A DNA stretch of 64,000 nt from Aquiluna borgnonia (GCF_013283855.1 NZ_CP054056.1:186001-250000); one strand, 5' to 3'; positions 1-10,938 are shown, counted from the stretch's first letter. The notes: generated from the sequence alone by a model not told the origin. Numbers and translations: made by a program.

Positions 1-534
1 AAGGGCAAGAAGACCAGACTCATCGGTCCAAACTGCCCGGGCATCATCTCCCCTGAGCAGTCCAACGCCGGAATCACCCCGTGGAACATCTCTGGAAAGG
101 GACCCATCGGACTGGTTTCAAAGTCTGGAACCCTGACCTACCAGATGATGTTTGAGTTGCGCGACATCGGTTTCTCAACCGCAATCGGTATCGGCGGAGA
201 CCCTGTAATCGGCACCACCCACATCGATGCCTTAGAGGCATTCCAAAATGACCCAGAAACCAAGGCAATTGTTTTGATTGGTGAGATCGGTGGCGACTCT
301 GAGGAAAAGGCTGCCCACTACATTTCCCAGCACGTTACTAAGCCAGTTGTCGCCTATGTTGCCGGTTTCACCGCTCCTGAGGGTAAGACCATGGGTCACG
401 CCGGAGCAATCGTTTCGGGATCTGCTGGAACTGCCCAGGCAAAGAAGGAAGCATTTGAAGCTGTGGGCGTGAAGGTCGGCAAGACTCCTTCCGAGACCGC
501 CGCACTGATGCGCGATATCATCTCCAAGCTGTAG
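1..534 (+). CDS. sucD: Succinyl-CoA synthetase (ADP-forming) alpha subunit, 5'-truncated by window
   Basis: C-terminal 177 residues of the alpha subunit of succinate-CoA ligase, which makes ATP and succinate from succinyl-CoA in the TCA cycle. The frame is open from base 1, so the N-terminal CoA-binding part lies upstream of the window. Visible are the family segments [20 protein letters not shown] and GHAGAIVSG; the His of GHAGAI (codon 397-399) is the phosphorylated catalytic histidine of the family. It ends three bases before the next gene, and sucC is expected just upstream. Very sure of the family. Confidence 0.97.
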   Translation, partial: KGKKTRLIGPNCPGIISPEQSNAGITPWNISGKGPIGLVSKSGTLTYQMMFELRDIGFSTAIGIGGDPVIGTTHIDALEAFQNDPETKAIVLIGEIGGDSEEKAAHYISQHVTKPVVAYVAGFTAPEGKTMGHAGAIVSGSAGTAQAKKEAFEAVGVKVGKTPSETAALMRDIISKL

Positions 535-537
535 CAG

Positions 538-1788
538 TTGAACCGGGGGCTTAGCTTTGCGATAGCAGCGCTGCAAGCGCTGATTATCGCCGCTACGACC
601 ATTGGCCTGGCAATTGCGCCGCTCACGCTGGCCTGGTTTATCGAGGGCAACGGAAGTGTTGACTGGATTGTTGCATTCGCTGTTGCCAGCTTCTCCTTTT
701 TGCTGGCCTGTGGTGTCCCGCTGCAGTTTGCCGCTGGGGAATTGGTTGGGGTTGAGTTTCCCGCGTTCACGCTCAGTGCGTTACCGCTGGGGCTAACCCT
801 GTTGATGGGTCTACTCATAATTCGGGTTGGTCACCGCCTGTCCGCGGCCTCAACGCTCTGGCCGGCTTGGTTGGGGGGCGGTTTGGCATTTGGCGGAATC
901 GGACTTGGAGTCTCCATGCTGGCCAAGAACGATGCCGTCACCGTCGGGGAGTGGGCACCGCTAGTTGCCCCAGCGCTATTTTTTGCAGGTCTACTTTTTA
1001 TATCCTCGGTGTGGGGGGAGCGCTTTGAGCTCTTTGAAGGTGCAAATCATCCCGAGGCGAAGGAGCGCATCTGGGTGCGCAGCCAGGTAAAAGCCTTGCA
1101 CTCCAAACTGCACTGGAGCATCGCCACCGTGCTCTCTCCAGCGGCCCGCGTGGGGTTGGCGGTGATTGCCGCCATGTTGACCGTGGGTGCCGCAACCATC
1201 GCGCTTGCCCTTGGATTTGGTTGGATTCAGGTGGTTGCGCTCTACGAATCGCTGCACGTAAGCATTTTGGGTGGAGTGATGCTCACTCTCGCCCAGCTGG
1301 CACTTCTGCCAAACCTGATCATCTATTCGATGAGCTGGATTGCAGGTCCTGGATTCTCGATTGGCATTGGATCTTCTGTCACCGCACTGGGGACTCAGCT
1401 CGGGCCGGTTCCAGCGCTTCCAATGTTCGTGGCAATACCAACCTCGGGTCTTGACAGGGGCATTCTCTTCGTTCTGATTCCTGTTCTTGTGGCGTTTGTC
1501 GGGACAATTCTGGTTCGTAGGTTTACGGACGAAATGCGGTGGGAGTATGCAACAAGGTTCTCCGCGGCGTTGGCTTTTGCCCTCACGGCAGCAACCATCA
1601 GCGCGCTGGTTGGATTTGCACTGGCACTGATTGCATCGGGAAGCTTTGGTCCCGGGAGGCTGGCGGAGGTCGGAATCAACGCTCCAATTTTGGCGCTAGC
1701 GCTGTTTTTAGAGGTTTCCCTGGCGAGTTTCCTGGCGGGACTGATTACCATCAAGCCTTACACCGATGCTGAACAGCGACGAAAGTAG
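538..1788 (+). CDS. PerM-like DUF6350 polytopic membrane protein
   Basis: 416-residue hydrophobic protein with about ten predicted membrane segments (e.g. residues 3-30, 40-65, 80-100, 110-130, 135-155, then several in the C-terminal half). No catalytic motif is visible. The position between sucD and purN-purH is the same as that of Rv0955 (perM) in Mycobacterium, a DUF6350 protein linked to cell division and persistence, so I infer the same family from synteny and topology. The start is TTG three bases after sucD; no good Shine-Dalgarno is visible and no ATG occurs before about residue 90. It is probably co-transcribed with sucCD. Function not shown by sequence. Confidence 0.75.
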   Translation: MNRGLSFAIAALQALIIAATTIGLAIAPLTLAWFIEGNGSVDWIVAFAVASFSFLLACGVPLQFAAGELVGVEFPAFTLSALPLGLTLLMGLLIIRVGHRLSAASTLWPAWLGGGLAFGGIGLGVSMLAKNDAVTVGEWAPLVAPALFFAGLLFISSVWGERFELFEGANHPEAKERIWVRSQVKALHSKLHWSIATVLSPAARVGLAVIAAMLTVGAATIALALGFGWIQVVALYESLHVSILGGVMLTLAQLALLPNLIIYSMSWIAGPGFSIGIGSSVTALGTQLGPVPALPMFVAIPTSGLDRGILFVLIPVLVAFVGTILVRRFTDEMRWEYATRFSAALAFALTAATISALVGFALALIASGSFGPGRLAEVGINAPILALALFLEVSLASFLAGLITIKPYTDAEQRRK

Positions 1789-1791
1789 ACT

Positions 1792-2388
1792 TTGGCAATG
1801 CTCTCTCTGGTGGTTTTGGTTTCTGGCTCCGGCTCCAATCTAAAGGCCTTGCTGGACGCTTGCGATAACCCGCTATTTCCCGCCAAAGTCCTAGCTGTTG
1901 GCTCTGATAAGCCCGCCGAGGGCCTCGCTCACGCCGAGCAGTTCGGGGTTCCAACATTTGTGGTTGAGCCGGGAAAATTCCAGTCCAAAGAGCACTGGGC
2001 TGAGGTCTTGCTCTCCAATGTCTTGTTTCACAAACCAGACCTGGTTGTGCTAGCTGGCTTTATGAGGGTGCTGCCCGAGAAATTTGTCTCCGCCCTGAGT
2101 CCAAAAATCATTAACCTTCACCCCTCTCTCTTGCCTGAATTCCCAGGAGCACATGCGGTGCGGGATGCGTTGGCTGCAGGTGCAACCCAAACCGGCAGCA
2201 CAATTCACATAGTTGATGGGGGTGTAGACACTGGACCCGTGATATCGCAGCGCACCCTGCATGTCACCCCCGGGATTACCGAGGCTGAGCTGCACGAGCA
2301 GATCAAAGAGATTGAGAGAGAGCACCTGGTATCCATCGTGCGGGAAATTGCCGAGGGCAAATTAGAGCTAGAGAGGTTTGGTCGCTGA
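1792..2388 (+). CDS. purN: Phosphoribosylglycinamide formyltransferase (GART)
   Basis: 198 residues, the usual length. It transfers a formyl group from 10-formyl-THF to GAR, step three of purine synthesis. Seen are the phosphate-binding [12 protein letters not shown] near residues 10-21, the catalytic [16 protein letters not shown] (Asn and His) and the downstream [11 protein letters not shown] with the catalytic Asp. The start is TTG at 1792, with an ATG at 1798 (M3) as alternative. It sits three bases after the PerM-like gene and overlaps the purH start by one base (TGATG), so purN-purH are translationally coupled. Confidence 0.96.
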   Translation: MAMLSLVVLVSGSGSNLKALLDACDNPLFPAKVLAVGSDKPAEGLAHAEQFGVPTFVVEPGKFQSKEHWAEVLLSNVLFHKPDLVVLAGFMRVLPEKFVSALSPKIINLHPSLLPEFPGAHAVRDALAAGATQTGSTIHIVDGGVDTGPVISQRTLHVTPGITEAELHEQIKEIEREHLVSIVREIAEGKLELERFGR

Positions 2389-4004
2389 TGGCTTCCGGAA
2401 GATCCGCTAACGAATACTCCCACCGCGACACCGTTGTGGTTCGCAGGGCCCTGATTTCGGTTTCCGATAAGACTGGGCTGCTGGAGCTTGCCGGTGCACT
2501 TGCCGCGCTTGGAGTGCAGATGGTTTCGACCGGTTCGACTGCGGCTCAAATTGCGCAGGCGGGCTTTCCCGTGACAGAAGTTTCTTCGGTAACCCAGTTT
2601 CCAGAATCTTTAGATGGCAGGGTCAAGACCCTTCACCCAAAAATCCATGGCGGAATCCTGGCAGATTTGAGATTGCAGGATCACCGCAGTGAGCTTGCCG
2701 AGCTGGGCATAGAGCCATTCGAGTTGGTAGTGGTGAACCTTTACCCGTTTGTGGCTACGGTTGCTGCGGGGGCCAGGGGAGATGCTGCCGTAGAGCAGAT
2801 TGATATCGGGGGCCCCGCGATGGTCCGCGCCGCTGCCAAGAATCACGCCAACGTTGCAATTGTGGTGAACCCGGCTCACTACGACAGGGTGGTTCAAGCC
2901 CTGCAGGCTGGCGGTACATCACTGGAAATGCGTCGTGAACTTGCCCAGGCCGCCTTTACCCACACCGCGCAGTACGACAGCGCTGTGGCCAGTTGGATGG
3001 CAAACGAATTCTCGGGCGGGGAGCAATTGGAAGGGCGAGCTCAGAATCTTCCGGTTGATCTGGAGCTTCACTTCAAGATGGCAAATGTGCTGCGCTATGG
3101 CGAGAATTCACACCAGGCGGCAGCTCTATACCGATCCACTGCCGCGGTTCCGGGCGTGGCTCAAGCCAAGCTCTTGAGTGGCAAGGAAATGTCCTACAAC
3201 AACTATGTGGATGTGGATGCCGCGCTCAGAGCAGCCTTCGACTTCAACGACCCCGCCGTTGCAATCATCAAGCACGCCAATCCCTGCGGAGTAGCAGTGG
3301 GCAATCAGGTTAGCTCTGATGCGATTGCCGATGCCTACAATAAAGCCCACCTCACCGATCCCGTTTCGGCGTTCGGTGGAGTTATTGCCGCTAACCGCAA
3401 GGTCACCAAGGCCATGGCGGCGGCGGTCGCGAATGTCTTCACCGAGGTAATCGCAGCCCCGGGTTTTGATATTGAGGCACTTGCGATTTTGAGCCAGAAG
3501 AAAAACCTGAGAATTCTCGAGCTCTCCGGTGGGTATCAGCGCCCAGCCCAGGAGATTCGGCAGGTCTCCGGTGGATTGCTGGTTCAGGAGTCTGACGGTT
3601 TTGAGAACCTAAACCCAAAGAGCTGGCAGCTGGTAACCGGAGCTCCAGCCTCTGCAACGCAGCTGGCTGATTTGGAATTTGCCTGGAGGGCAGTCAGAGC
3701 TGTGAAATCAAATGCAATTTTGCTGGCTAAGGATTTGGCTGCGGTTGGAATTGGCATGGGTCAGGTAAATCGTTTGGATTCCTGCCACCTTGCAGTAAAC
3801 CGCGCCGGAGAGCGGGTTGCTGGAAGCGTCGCAGCCTCGGATGCATTTTTCCCGTTTGCCGACGGCTTGAAAGTCTTGATTGATGCCGGCGTAAACGCAG
3901 TGGTTCAACCCGGCGGTAGCGTCCGCGATGAAGAGGTGATTGCTGCCGCCTCAGAGGCAGGCATCACCATGTACTTCACCGCGGAGCGCCACTTCTACCA
4001 CTAG
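2388..4004 (+). CDS. purH: Bifunctional AICAR transformylase / IMP cyclohydrolase
   Basis: 538 residues, normal for PurH, catalysing the last two steps of IMP synthesis. An N-terminal MGS-like cyclohydrolase domain ([34 protein letters not shown]) covers about residues 15-210, followed by the transformylase domain with the catalytic Lys-His pair in IIKHANPCG and the C-terminal [12 protein letters not shown]. The ATG overlaps the purN stop. The 3' end overlaps the convergent carbonic anhydrase gene by four bases or fewer. Confidence 0.97.
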   Translation: MASGRSANEYSHRDTVVVRRALISVSDKTGLLELAGALAALGVQMVSTGSTAAQIAQAGFPVTEVSSVTQFPESLDGRVKTLHPKIHGGILADLRLQDHRSELAELGIEPFELVVVNLYPFVATVAAGARGDAAVEQIDIGGPAMVRAAAKNHANVAIVVNPAHYDRVVQALQAGGTSLEMRRELAQAAFTHTAQYDSAVASWMANEFSGGEQLEGRAQNLPVDLELHFKMANVLRYGENSHQAAALYRSTAAVPGVAQAKLLSGKEMSYNNYVDVDAALRAAFDFNDPAVAIIKHANPCGVAVGNQVSSDAIADAYNKAHLTDPVSAFGGVIAANRKVTKAMAAAVANVFTEVIAAPGFDIEALAILSQKKNLRILELSGGYQRPAQEIRQVSGGLLVQESDGFENLNPKSWQLVTGAPASATQLADLEFAWRAVRAVKSNAILLAKDLAAVGIGMGQVNRLDSCHLAVNRAGERVAGSVAASDAFFPFADGLKVLIDAGVNAVVQPGGSVRDEEVIAAASEAGITMYFTAERHFYH

Positions 4005-4495
4005 GCGGTTGCTACCTCGCGCAGCTTTCCGGTTGCGACGTCGAATACGAAACCGCGGACCGAATCCTTGTGAGGGATAAAGGGACTGTTCTTGATTCTT
4101 GCAACCGACTGGCGCACGTCAGCGTCCAGGTCACTGAAAGCCTCTGCGGCCCAAGCTGGCTTCACGCCAACCTCCTCGTGGATGGATTGCTTAAAGGCAT
4201 CATCCGTGAAGGTCAACATGCCGCAGTCGGTGTGGTGAATCAGGATGATCTCCTTGGTTCCCAGTAGCCGCTGTGAGATTGCGAGTGATCGAATCTCATC
4301 TTCGGTCACCACACCACCGGCGTTACGGATTACGTGAGACTCGCCCTCCTGGATGCCAAGGGCTGCGTAGACATTGATGCGGGCATCCATGCAGGCCAGA
4401 ACCGCGATGTGCTTTGCGGGCGGAAGAGGGAGCGGGCCCTGAAAAGTCTGAGCGTAGATTTCGTTGTTTTTTAGAAATTCATCAGTTACTGACAT
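4001..4495 (-). CDS. Beta-class carbonic anhydrase
   Basis: 164 residues, matching the short actinobacterial beta-carbonic anhydrases such as Rv1284. It interconverts CO2 and bicarbonate in the cytoplasm, feeding carboxylases (this genome carries acyl-CoA carboxylase and purK/purE). Zinc ligands are visible as Cys35 in CMDAR, His88 and Cys91 in HHTDCG, with the Asp37-Arg39 dyad. A strong AAGGAG Shine-Dalgarno lies before the ATG. It faces purH tail to tail with a few bases of overlap and diverges from the exporter at 4611. Confidence 0.93.
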   Translation of the reverse strand: MSVTDEFLKNNEIYAQTFQGPLPLPPAKHIAVLACMDARINVYAALGIQEGESHVIRNAGGVVTEDEIRSLAISQRLLGTKEIILIHHTDCGMLTFTDDAFKQSIHEEVGVKPAWAAEAFSDLDADVRQSVARIKNSPFIPHKDSVRGFVFDVATGKLREVATA

Positions 4496-4568
4496 GGTTC
4501 TCCTTTGTTGGGTTCTGAGAACCTAACTCCCAAACCTGAACAATCAGTCGAATGTGAATTTTTGTTAC

Positions 4569-4599
4569 TGATAGTCTGAAGGGCTGCCTTGGGGGCGGC
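4569..4599 (+). promoter_or_regulatory. Extended -10 promoter plus leader hairpin, shared with 21030
   Basis: TGATAGTCTGAAGGGCTGCC spans 4569-4588; TGATAGTCT fits an extended -10 box. It runs into a hairpin with stems GCTGCC (4583-4588) and GGCGGC (4594-4599) around a 5-base loop. The same element, 18 of 20 bases identical and again followed by a hairpin, precedes the DrrABC-like operon at 21030. The role as promoter and leader is inferred. No convincing -35 box is seen. Confidence 0.5.
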
Positions 4600-4610
4600 G
4601 AAAGTGAAGC

Positions 4611-6383
4611 ATGACAGAGCAAAAAAATACGATCCAGACCCTGTGGCGGCTGGTTCCGTTCGCTAAAAAAGCACTACCCAGAATTTTCTTAGGCATGGGT
4701 GCCGCCATCGCCGCTCACATGTTTGCCCTGAGCATTCCGCAGTATTTGCAGAACCTGGTCAACTCTTTGGTCGCCGGCGGCGTTGATGCGCTGCTGCCTG
4801 CGGTTGGCCTGATTCTTTTGCTCGGCGTCGCAGAAGCGACCTTTGTGCTGCTTCGCAGGTGGCTGGTGCTAACTCCGGGAACCCACGTTGAGGCATACAT
4901 GCGCAACACTTTGTTTGCAAAACTTCAAGATCTGCCGGTGGCTTTCCATGATCGTTGGCCCTCTGGTCAGCTGCTGAGTAGAGCGGTGTCTGATCTTCAC
5001 CTGATTCGCCGCTGGCTGAGTTTCGGATTGGTTTTATTTGTGGCAAACCTGCTGACCCTGGTGGTTGGTTTGGTTGTGCTATTCAGTTTCAACTTCTGGC
5101 TCGGTTTGATCTACCTGGCAATTTCGCTGCCGATTTTGATCATTGGCTTCGCATTTGAGAAAAGCTATGGCGAGGTTGCGCGGTTATCGCAGGATCAGTC
5201 GGGCGATTTGGCAACCCGAGTCGAGCAGGCGGTCCACGGCGTCAGGGTTCTGAAGGCTTTTGGTCGCGCGGGGCATGCCGCGAGACAGTTCTCGGAGCAG
5301 GCTCACGAGCTGCGGGGCACCGAACTTCGGAAGGCCAGAGCGGTAGCAAATATTTGGCTTTGGCTAATTTTGCTGCCAGAAATCGCTCTCGGCCTAGCTC
5401 TATTGGCCGGAGTGGTTTTGGTATCGCAGGGAGAAATTACCGTGGGGACCCTGGTGGCATTCGTCGCAACCGCGATGGTATTGCGCTGGCCCACCGAGTC
5501 TCTCGGTTTCTTGCTGGGCATGACTCTCGAGGCTAAGACTGCGGTTACCCGATTCTTCGAAGTGATTGACGAGCCGGCACTCATTAGCGACCCGGAGAAT
5601 CCGAAAACCATCACGGATCCAAAGGGTGAGCTGGAATTTAGAAACGTTTCCTTCGCTTACCCGGATGCTCCCAAGGACCAGCCACCGCTGATTTCAGGCC
5701 TTTCCCTAAAGCTTGCCCCCGGTGAATCAGTTGCACTGATTGGGTTGACTGGATGCGGAAAATCCACCCTCACCGCAGTCACCACCAGACTCTACGAAGT
5801 TGACTCCGGTGCGGTATTGATTGACGGGGTAGACATCAGGGACCTGACCCGCGCGGAACTAAGAACCCACATCGCGATGGCGTTTGAAGACGCGACTTTG
5901 TTTTCCTCCTCGGTGAGGGATAACGTGCTGCTTGGAAATGCCCTCGGCTCAGAACAGGACCTCACTCAGGCATTGGAAATCGCCCAGGCCCAGTTTGTTT
6001 ACGATCTGCCCGAGGGTCTGGACACCAAGATTGGTGAGGAGGGACTCTCACTCTCCGGCGGTCAGCGCCAGCGTCTCGCTCTGGCCAGAGCGGTTGCAGC
6101 TAAACCCAAGATTCTGGTGCTGGATGATCCGCTATCCGCGCTGGACGTTGACACCGAGGCCATGGTCGAGGATGCCCTGCGGCATGTGCTGACCACAACA
6201 ACAGCCCTGATTGTTGCCCACCGTCCCTCGACCGTGATGCTGGCGGACAAGGTTGCACTGATGCAGGACGGAAAAATCGTCGCCTACGACACCCACCAGA
6301 ATCTGCTTCGAGATTCCGAACACTATCGATTTGTAATCAGCTCGCTGGATGCCGCCGAGAAGGCCAGGGAGGTGAACCTGTGA
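4611..6383 (+). CDS. Heterodimeric ABC exporter, subunit A (degenerate Walker B)
   Basis: 590-residue half-transporter: six membrane segments in about residues 20-300, then an ATPase domain. Walker [10 protein letters not shown] at 378-386, signature LSGGQRQR from 481, Walker B LVLDDP with Asp at 506 where catalytic ABC sites have Glu, and H-loop IVAHRPST. The missing Glu marks this as the partner whose own Walker A/B forms the non-hydrolysing site of a TM287/288-type heterodimer. The next gene, overlapping by 4 bases, supplies the other half. Substrate unknown; multidrug or lipid export is the usual role of the family. Confidence 0.92.
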   Translation: MTEQKNTIQTLWRLVPFAKKALPRIFLGMGAAIAAHMFALSIPQYLQNLVNSLVAGGVDALLPAVGLILLLGVAEATFVLLRRWLVLTPGTHVEAYMRNTLFAKLQDLPVAFHDRWPSGQLLSRAVSDLHLIRRWLSFGLVLFVANLLTLVVGLVVLFSFNFWLGLIYLAISLPILIIGFAFEKSYGEVARLSQDQSGDLATRVEQAVHGVRVLKAFGRAGHAARQFSEQAHELRGTELRKARAVANIWLWLILLPEIALGLALLAGVVLVSQGEITVGTLVAFVATAMVLRWPTESLGFLLGMTLEAKTAVTRFFEVIDEPALISDPENPKTITDPKGELEFRNVSFAYPDAPKDQPPLISGLSLKLAPGESVALIGLTGCGKSTLTAVTTRLYEVDSGAVLIDGVDIRDLTRAELRTHIAMAFEDATLFSSSVRDNVLLGNALGSEQDLTQALEIAQAQFVYDLPEGLDTKIGEEGLSLSGGQRQRLALARAVAAKPKILVLDDPLSALDVDTEAMVEDALRHVLTTTTALIVAHRPSTVMLADKVALMQDGKIVAYDTHQNLLRDSEHYRFVISSLDAAEKAREVNL

Positions 6384-8185
6384 GTCTGCACGGAACTAAC
6401 GACGAAGAGAGAACCGACCTAAATAAAGAGGAGTCCCGATACGTTCGGGCTCGCTCCAGAAGACTGCTGGGCTCCCTGCTGCTGCCATTGCGGGCGAGGA
6501 TATTGTGGGCGGTGGCACTGGTTGTTGTCTCGACCGCACTGCGCGTTTCGGGCCCCGCGCTCATTGCCTTTGGAATTGACTCGGCCCTGCCCAAAGCCCT
6601 GGTTGGGGATTATTCAACCCTTGGGCTGACAGTTTTTGTCTACCTCAGTGCAGCTATCCTGACCGCACTGCTCACCTACTACTTCCTGATGGTTACCGCG
6701 AGGGTTTCCCAGGCCATGCTGTTTGACCTGCGCAATCGAATGTTTGTGCACACCCAGAAGCTCTCCGTTGAGTTTCACGAGCGCTACACCGCAGGCCGAG
6801 TGATTGCTCGGCAGACCTCGGACCTGGAGTCAATAGGGGAGCTGCTCTCCGGTGGTTTGAGTGAACTGGTGGTCGGTGGAATGTTTATGCTCTTCACCGC
6901 TGGAGCGCTGCTGCTGATCGATCCGCAGAGCTTCCTGATTCTTTTGATTGCCCTGATTCCTCTTGGGATTTTGACGCGCTGGTTCCAGGTGAAGACCAAC
7001 CGCGGTTACCGCGCTCAGCGAGTGGCGTCCTCGCGGTTGATTCAGTTCTTCGTCGAGAGCATGACCGGTATTCGCGCCGTTAAGGCTTTCCGCAAGGAGA
7101 AACCAAACGAGCAGCACTTTGGTGGTCTAGTTGAGGACTATCGGGGCTACAACGCCAAGCTGATCCAACTCTTCGGAATCTATGACCCCGGGCTGATTTT
7201 CATCGGCAACGTCACTGTGGCGGCAGTTTTGCTCTTCGGCGGGTTCCGTGTGCTGGAGGGATCCTTGGGCATTGGAGTACTTACGGCTGCAATTTTGTAT
7301 GCCAGGAGATTCTTTGATCCGATGGAAGAAATTGCCATCTTCTACAACTCCTACCAGTCGGCGGCTTCAGCCCTGGAGAAGATTTCCGGGGTATTGGAGG
7401 AGGAGCCTTCAGTTCCAGATACCAGGAATCCGGTCACGCTCAAGAGCGCAGAGGGTCGGGTCAGCTTCGAGGGTGTTGAATTCAAGTACTCAACCGGCGG
7501 CACGGTGCTTCAGAAGTTTGATCTGGAGATTCCGGCCGGTCAAACCATCGCTCTTGTTGGCACGACCGGTGCTGGAAAATCCACCCTCGCCAAACTCATT
7601 TCACGTTTTTATGATCCGACTGAGGGAGTGGTCCGTCTTGATGGTCACGATCTGCAGGAGATTTCCAACCACGACCTGCGTCGCGAAGTCGTCATGGTCA
7701 CCCAAGAGGCCTACCTCTTCTCTGGATCGGTAGCCGAAAACATTCAACTTGGAAAGCCCGATGCAACCGAGACTGAGGTCATAGCCGCAGCCAAGGCTGT
7801 CGGAGCCCACGAGTTCATCATGCGATTGCCAGACGGGTACCAAACCGATGTAAACAAGCGCGGTGGCAGAGTTTCCGCTGGGCAGCGCCAATTGATCTCG
7901 TTTGCCAGGGCATTTCTCGCGAATCCAGCCGTGCTGATTCTCGATGAGGCAACCTCCTCGCTAGATATCCCATCGGAGCGGCTGGTGCAGCAGGGCCTGA
8001 AGACTCTGCTCAAGGGTCGAACCGCGGTGATTATCGCCCACCGTCTTTCAACAGTCTCAATTGCCAGTCGCGTGCTGGTCATGGAGCACGGCAAGGTGAT
8101 TGAGGACGGAACCCCTGATCAGCTTTCCAAGTCAGGTGGAAAGTTTGCCGCCCTCTACAAGGCTTGGCGAGATTCGCTGGTTTAG
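6380..8185 (+). CDS. Heterodimeric ABC exporter, subunit B (degenerate signature)
   Basis: 601-residue half-transporter with six membrane segments in about residues 30-320. Walker [10 protein letters not shown] at 394-402; the signature is VSAGQRQ at 498-504 in place of LSGGQ; Walker B ILDEAT has the catalytic Glu at 523; H-loop IIAHRLST. The altered signature pairs with the Asp-type Walker B of the upstream subunit to give one dead and one active ATP site, as in known heterodimeric exporters. The GTG start overlaps the upstream stop (GTGA-type overlap), so both are made together. Confidence 0.92.
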   Translation: MSLHGTNDEERTDLNKEESRYVRARSRRLLGSLLLPLRARILWAVALVVVSTALRVSGPALIAFGIDSALPKALVGDYSTLGLTVFVYLSAAILTALLTYYFLMVTARVSQAMLFDLRNRMFVHTQKLSVEFHERYTAGRVIARQTSDLESIGELLSGGLSELVVGGMFMLFTAGALLLIDPQSFLILLIALIPLGILTRWFQVKTNRGYRAQRVASSRLIQFFVESMTGIRAVKAFRKEKPNEQHFGGLVEDYRGYNAKLIQLFGIYDPGLIFIGNVTVAAVLLFGGFRVLEGSLGIGVLTAAILYARRFFDPMEEIAIFYNSYQSAASALEKISGVLEEEPSVPDTRNPVTLKSAEGRVSFEGVEFKYSTGGTVLQKFDLEIPAGQTIALVGTTGAGKSTLAKLISRFYDPTEGVVRLDGHDLQEISNHDLRREVVMVTQEAYLFSGSVAENIQLGKPDATETEVIAAAKAVGAHEFIMRLPDGYQTDVNKRGGRVSAGQRQLISFARAFLANPAVLILDEATSSLDIPSERLVQQGLKTLLKGRTAVIIAHRLSTVSIASRVLVMEHGKVIEDGTPDQLSKSGGKFAALYKAWRDSLV

Positions 8186-8193
8186 CAGCTGGG

Positions 8194-9591
8194 CTATTTG
8201 ACCATCAGGGCCAAGGCAGTTTTTGGCTGCAGGGTCAATGTCAGCTTTCCGTCGGTGATCCGGTGGCTTGAACCGCTAATCAAATCCTCATACTCGCCGT
8301 CTGGGAGGGTGGTATTTACACTCACTTCGCTTTGGGTATCGGAGTAGAAGTTTGCGATGAAGTAACCTCGCCCCGCCCTGGCAAATCCGTAGACGCCCTC
8401 GGAGTAAAACTCTTCGGCAACTGGAGACCCAGAGACGCCATCGCGGAATTTGATCATGTTCAGGATTGCGGGTTGTCGGTGCTGACAGAGCCAATCACCG
8501 TCCTGAACATCGCTCGATTGAGCCGCATCAAATTCAGTGCAGCTAGCTGGTTTGGTTGGTCCGGCATCAAAGTCAGAGAAGGCGTAGGAGGAGAACAGCA
8601 TCGGTTGGCCAAAGTCATCCGCCAGCATGAAAGCGGTGGCGAGGGAAAAATCGGCTGCCTGCGCGTAGTTCAAAGTTTCACCATTGCGCTCGGTATCGTG
8701 GTTTGAAACAAAGGCGATAGCTTGCGAGCTTGGATCAAGCTCCAGGATGCGAGTTGCAAAATCCGCCGGGGGCATTTCGAATGAAATGTAAGAGGAAAGA
8801 TTTCGAGCGTAGCTAAATTCGAAGACGTTGCCCGAGTCTAGGTATTGCGATGGTTGAATTGGCTCTGAAGCACCTTTGATTACCTCGTGAAGGAATCTTG
8901 TCTCCTCAGGTAGTTGGTCTTTGATGGCCTTGAGATCGGCGGCCACCATGTGTTTGGCGGCGTCAATTCGGAAACCCACAACGCCCAGGGAGAGTAGGTC
9001 CTGCAGGTAGGCAACGATTCTCTGCTGCACCTGAGGTCTTGATTGATCAAGATCGCTAAGGCCCAAGAGCTCGCAGGTCTGGACCTGCTCGGCATTCTGA
9101 TAGTCCGCAATCTGTCCATCAACAGTCAGCTGGCAGTCGTGAAAATCTGTCCGCGAGTAGAGCCCCGGGTATTCGTACTTGGAGAATTCAGTTCCCGCAA
9201 AACTAACCCCGGAATCACGACCGGTCATGTGGTTGATCACCGCATCCGCAATAATTTCAACGCCATTTTCCTTGCAGGTTTGCACCATGCTCGCAAACTC
9301 ATCCCTGGTCCCAAGGCGGGATTCAAGCTGATAGCTAACGGGTTGGTAAACCGTCCACCACTGAGCTCCCGCAACATGCTCCTGAGGTGGGGAAGTCAGC
9401 ACCCAATCGATTCCGCTCTCGCCAAGGAATTCGCATTCACGCTCGATGGCGTCCCAGCCCCACATAAACAGCTGGACTCCAACCTGATCTTCAAACCGGT
9501 CGGATTCGGTTTCAGTGGCTGGGCTGGCGCAGCCACCAAGCAGCAGGGCCAGTGCTGTGAGGGCCGCAGTTGGTTTGAGGGCAAATCGCAT
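8194..9591 (-). CDS. Secreted alpha-amylase lipoprotein (GH13)
   Basis: 465 residues. The N-terminus is a lipoprotein signal with lipobox LLGGC (Cys21), so the enzyme is probably tethered outside the membrane. GH13 motifs are all present in order: DAVINH, GFRIDAAKH (nucleophile Asp), FLHEVIKG (acid Glu) and FVSNHDTE (second Asp). The layout resembles Streptomyces or animal-type alpha-amylases, which hydrolyse internal alpha-1,4 bonds of starch or glycogen. It lies alone, with no sugar transporter beside it, and diverges from icd. The ATG is preceded by TAGCAT plus 7 nt, suggesting a leaderless mRNA. Confidence 0.9.
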   Translation of the reverse strand: MRFALKPTAALTALALLLGGCASPATETESDRFEDQVGVQLFMWGWDAIERECEFLGESGIDWVLTSPPQEHVAGAQWWTVYQPVSYQLESRLGTRDEFASMVQTCKENGVEIIADAVINHMTGRDSGVSFAGTEFSKYEYPGLYSRTDFHDCQLTVDGQIADYQNAEQVQTCELLGLSDLDQSRPQVQQRIVAYLQDLLSLGVVGFRIDAAKHMVAADLKAIKDQLPEETRFLHEVIKGASEPIQPSQYLDSGNVFEFSYARNLSSYISFEMPPADFATRILELDPSSQAIAFVSNHDTERNGETLNYAQAADFSLATAFMLADDFGQPMLFSSYAFSDFDAGPTKPASCTEFDAAQSSDVQDGDWLCQHRQPAILNMIKFRDGVSGSPVAEEFYSEGVYGFARAGRGYFIANFYSDTQSEVSVNTTLPDGEYEDLISGSSHRITDGKLTLTLQPKTALALMVK

Positions 9592-9598
9592 GAGGGCA

Positions 9599-9604
9599 AT
9601 GCTA
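9599..9604 (-). promoter_or_regulatory. -10 box for leaderless alpha-amylase transcript
   Basis: On the minus strand TAGCAT is followed by seven bases and then the ATG at 9591, with no Shine-Dalgarno between. The spacing puts the transcription start at or next to the start codon. Inferred from the pattern that recurs at many genes here. Confidence 0.5.
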
Positions 9605-9650
9605 ACCGATAGGCTATCCGAGGCTATTTAGCGCAAAATTCAGGAGAAAA

Positions 9651-10868
9651 ATGAGCAAGATCAAGGTGGTTGGCAAGGTCGTCGAGCTAGACGGCGACGA
9701 GATGACTCGCATCATCTGGCAGGACATCAAGGACAACCTAATCCTTCCCTTTTTAGACGTTGACCTGGAGTACTACGACCTTTCTGTTGAAAACCGTGAC
9801 GCCACCGATGACCAGGTGACTGTTGATGCAGCCCACGCAATTCGCAAGCACGGCGTCGGCGTGAAGTGCGCAACCATCACCCCAGATGAGGCCCGCGTTG
9901 AAGAATTTGGTCTGAAGAAGATGTGGAAGAGCCCAAACGGCACCATCCGTAACATCTTGGACGGTGTAGTTTTCCGCGAGCCAATCATCATCTCTAATGT
10001 GCCGAGACTGGTGCCGGGCTGGACCAAGCCGATCATCATCGGTCGTCACGCTCACGGAGACCAGTACAAGGCAACTGACTTTAAGGTTCCCGGCAAGGGA
10101 ACCGTGACCATCACCTGGACCCCAGCCGATGGTGGAGAGCCACAGACGATGACGGTTGCTGAGTATCCAGAAAACGGCGGTGTCGCAATGGGTATGTACA
10201 ACTTCATGGATTCGATCCGTGACTTTGCCAGAGCGTCCTTTAACTACGGACTGATGCGTAACTACCCGGTCTACCTTTCCACCAAGAACACCATCCTTAA
10301 GGCCTACGACGGCTCTTTCAAGGATGCGTTCCAGGAGGTATTCGACGCCGAGTACGCTGACAAATTCAAGGCAGCCGGCATCACCTACGAGCACCGTCTG
10401 ATTGACGACATGGTCGCAGCTTCTTTGAAGTGGGAGGGCGGTTACGTCTGGGCTTGCAAGAACTACGACGGTGACGTGCAGTCCGACACAGTTGCCCAGG
10501 GCTTTGGTTCGCTGGGGCTAATGACCTCGGTGCTAACTACCCCGGACGGCAAGACCGCATTGGCAGAGGCAGCTCACGGAACCGTTACCCGTCACTACCG
10601 TCAGTGGCAAAAGGGTGAGAAGACCTCCACCAACCCAATCGCTTCGATTTTTGCTTGGACCAGGGGACTCATGCACCGCGCCAAGCTCGATGGCACCCCT
10701 GAAGTCCAGCACTTCGCAGAGGTGCTGGAGGACGTAATCATCAAGACTGTTGAGGCTGGCCACATGACCAAGGACCTGGCTGCCCTAGTGGGCAAGGAGC
10801 AGTCCTGGCAGACCACCGAGGAGTTCATGGCCACCCTGGCCCAGAACCTGAGGGCTCGCCTCGCTTAG
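9651..10868 (+). CDS. icd: NADP-dependent isocitrate dehydrogenase, eukaryotic-type
   Basis: 405 residues, homodimeric eukaryote-like (type II) IDH, as opposed to the 740-residue monomeric form found in many actinobacteria. It decarboxylates isocitrate to 2-oxoglutarate, making NADPH. Typical segments: [14 protein letters not shown] at the N-terminus, [12 protein letters not shown] (substrate-binding Ser), [19 protein letters not shown] and the nucleotide site [17 protein letters not shown] lies 5 bases before ATG, so this gene is leadered, and a strong terminator follows at 10897. Confidence 0.96.
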   Translation: MSKIKVVGKVVELDGDEMTRIIWQDIKDNLILPFLDVDLEYYDLSVENRDATDDQVTVDAAHAIRKHGVGVKCATITPDEARVEEFGLKKMWKSPNGTIRNILDGVVFREPIIISNVPRLVPGWTKPIIIGRHAHGDQYKATDFKVPGKGTVTITWTPADGGEPQTMTVAEYPENGGVAMGMYNFMDSIRDFARASFNYGLMRNYPVYLSTKNTILKAYDGSFKDAFQEVFDAEYADKFKAAGITYEHRLIDDMVAASLKWEGGYVWACKNYDGDVQSDTVAQGFGSLGLMTSVLTTPDGKTALAEAAHGTVTRHYRQWQKGEKTSTNPIASIFAWTRGLMHRAKLDGTPEVQHFAEVLEDVIIKTVEAGHMTKDLAALVGKEQSWQTTEEFMATLAQNLRARLA

Positions 10869-10896
10869 TAACTAAGGCCTTTACCGGCCTGTGGAT

Positions 10897-10931
10897 AACT
10901 CCCTGCAAGAAATTGCAGGGAGTTTTACTTT
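10897..10931 (+). terminator. Rho-independent terminator after icd
   Basis: Perfect 11-bp stem AACTCCCTGCA / TGCAGGGAGTT (10897-10907 and 10914-10924) with a six-base loop, followed by TTACTTTT. It lies 29 bases after the icd stop, so icd is transcribed alone. The next gene starts only eight bases after the T-rich tract. Confidence 0.85.
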
Positions 10932-10938
10932 TGCCGGC

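Noticed and set aside
10891-10938. Upstream GTG start for the glycine-rich protein
   Set aside because: The added 16 codons are made of the icd terminator hairpin and would hide the signal peptide that begins at ATG 10939.
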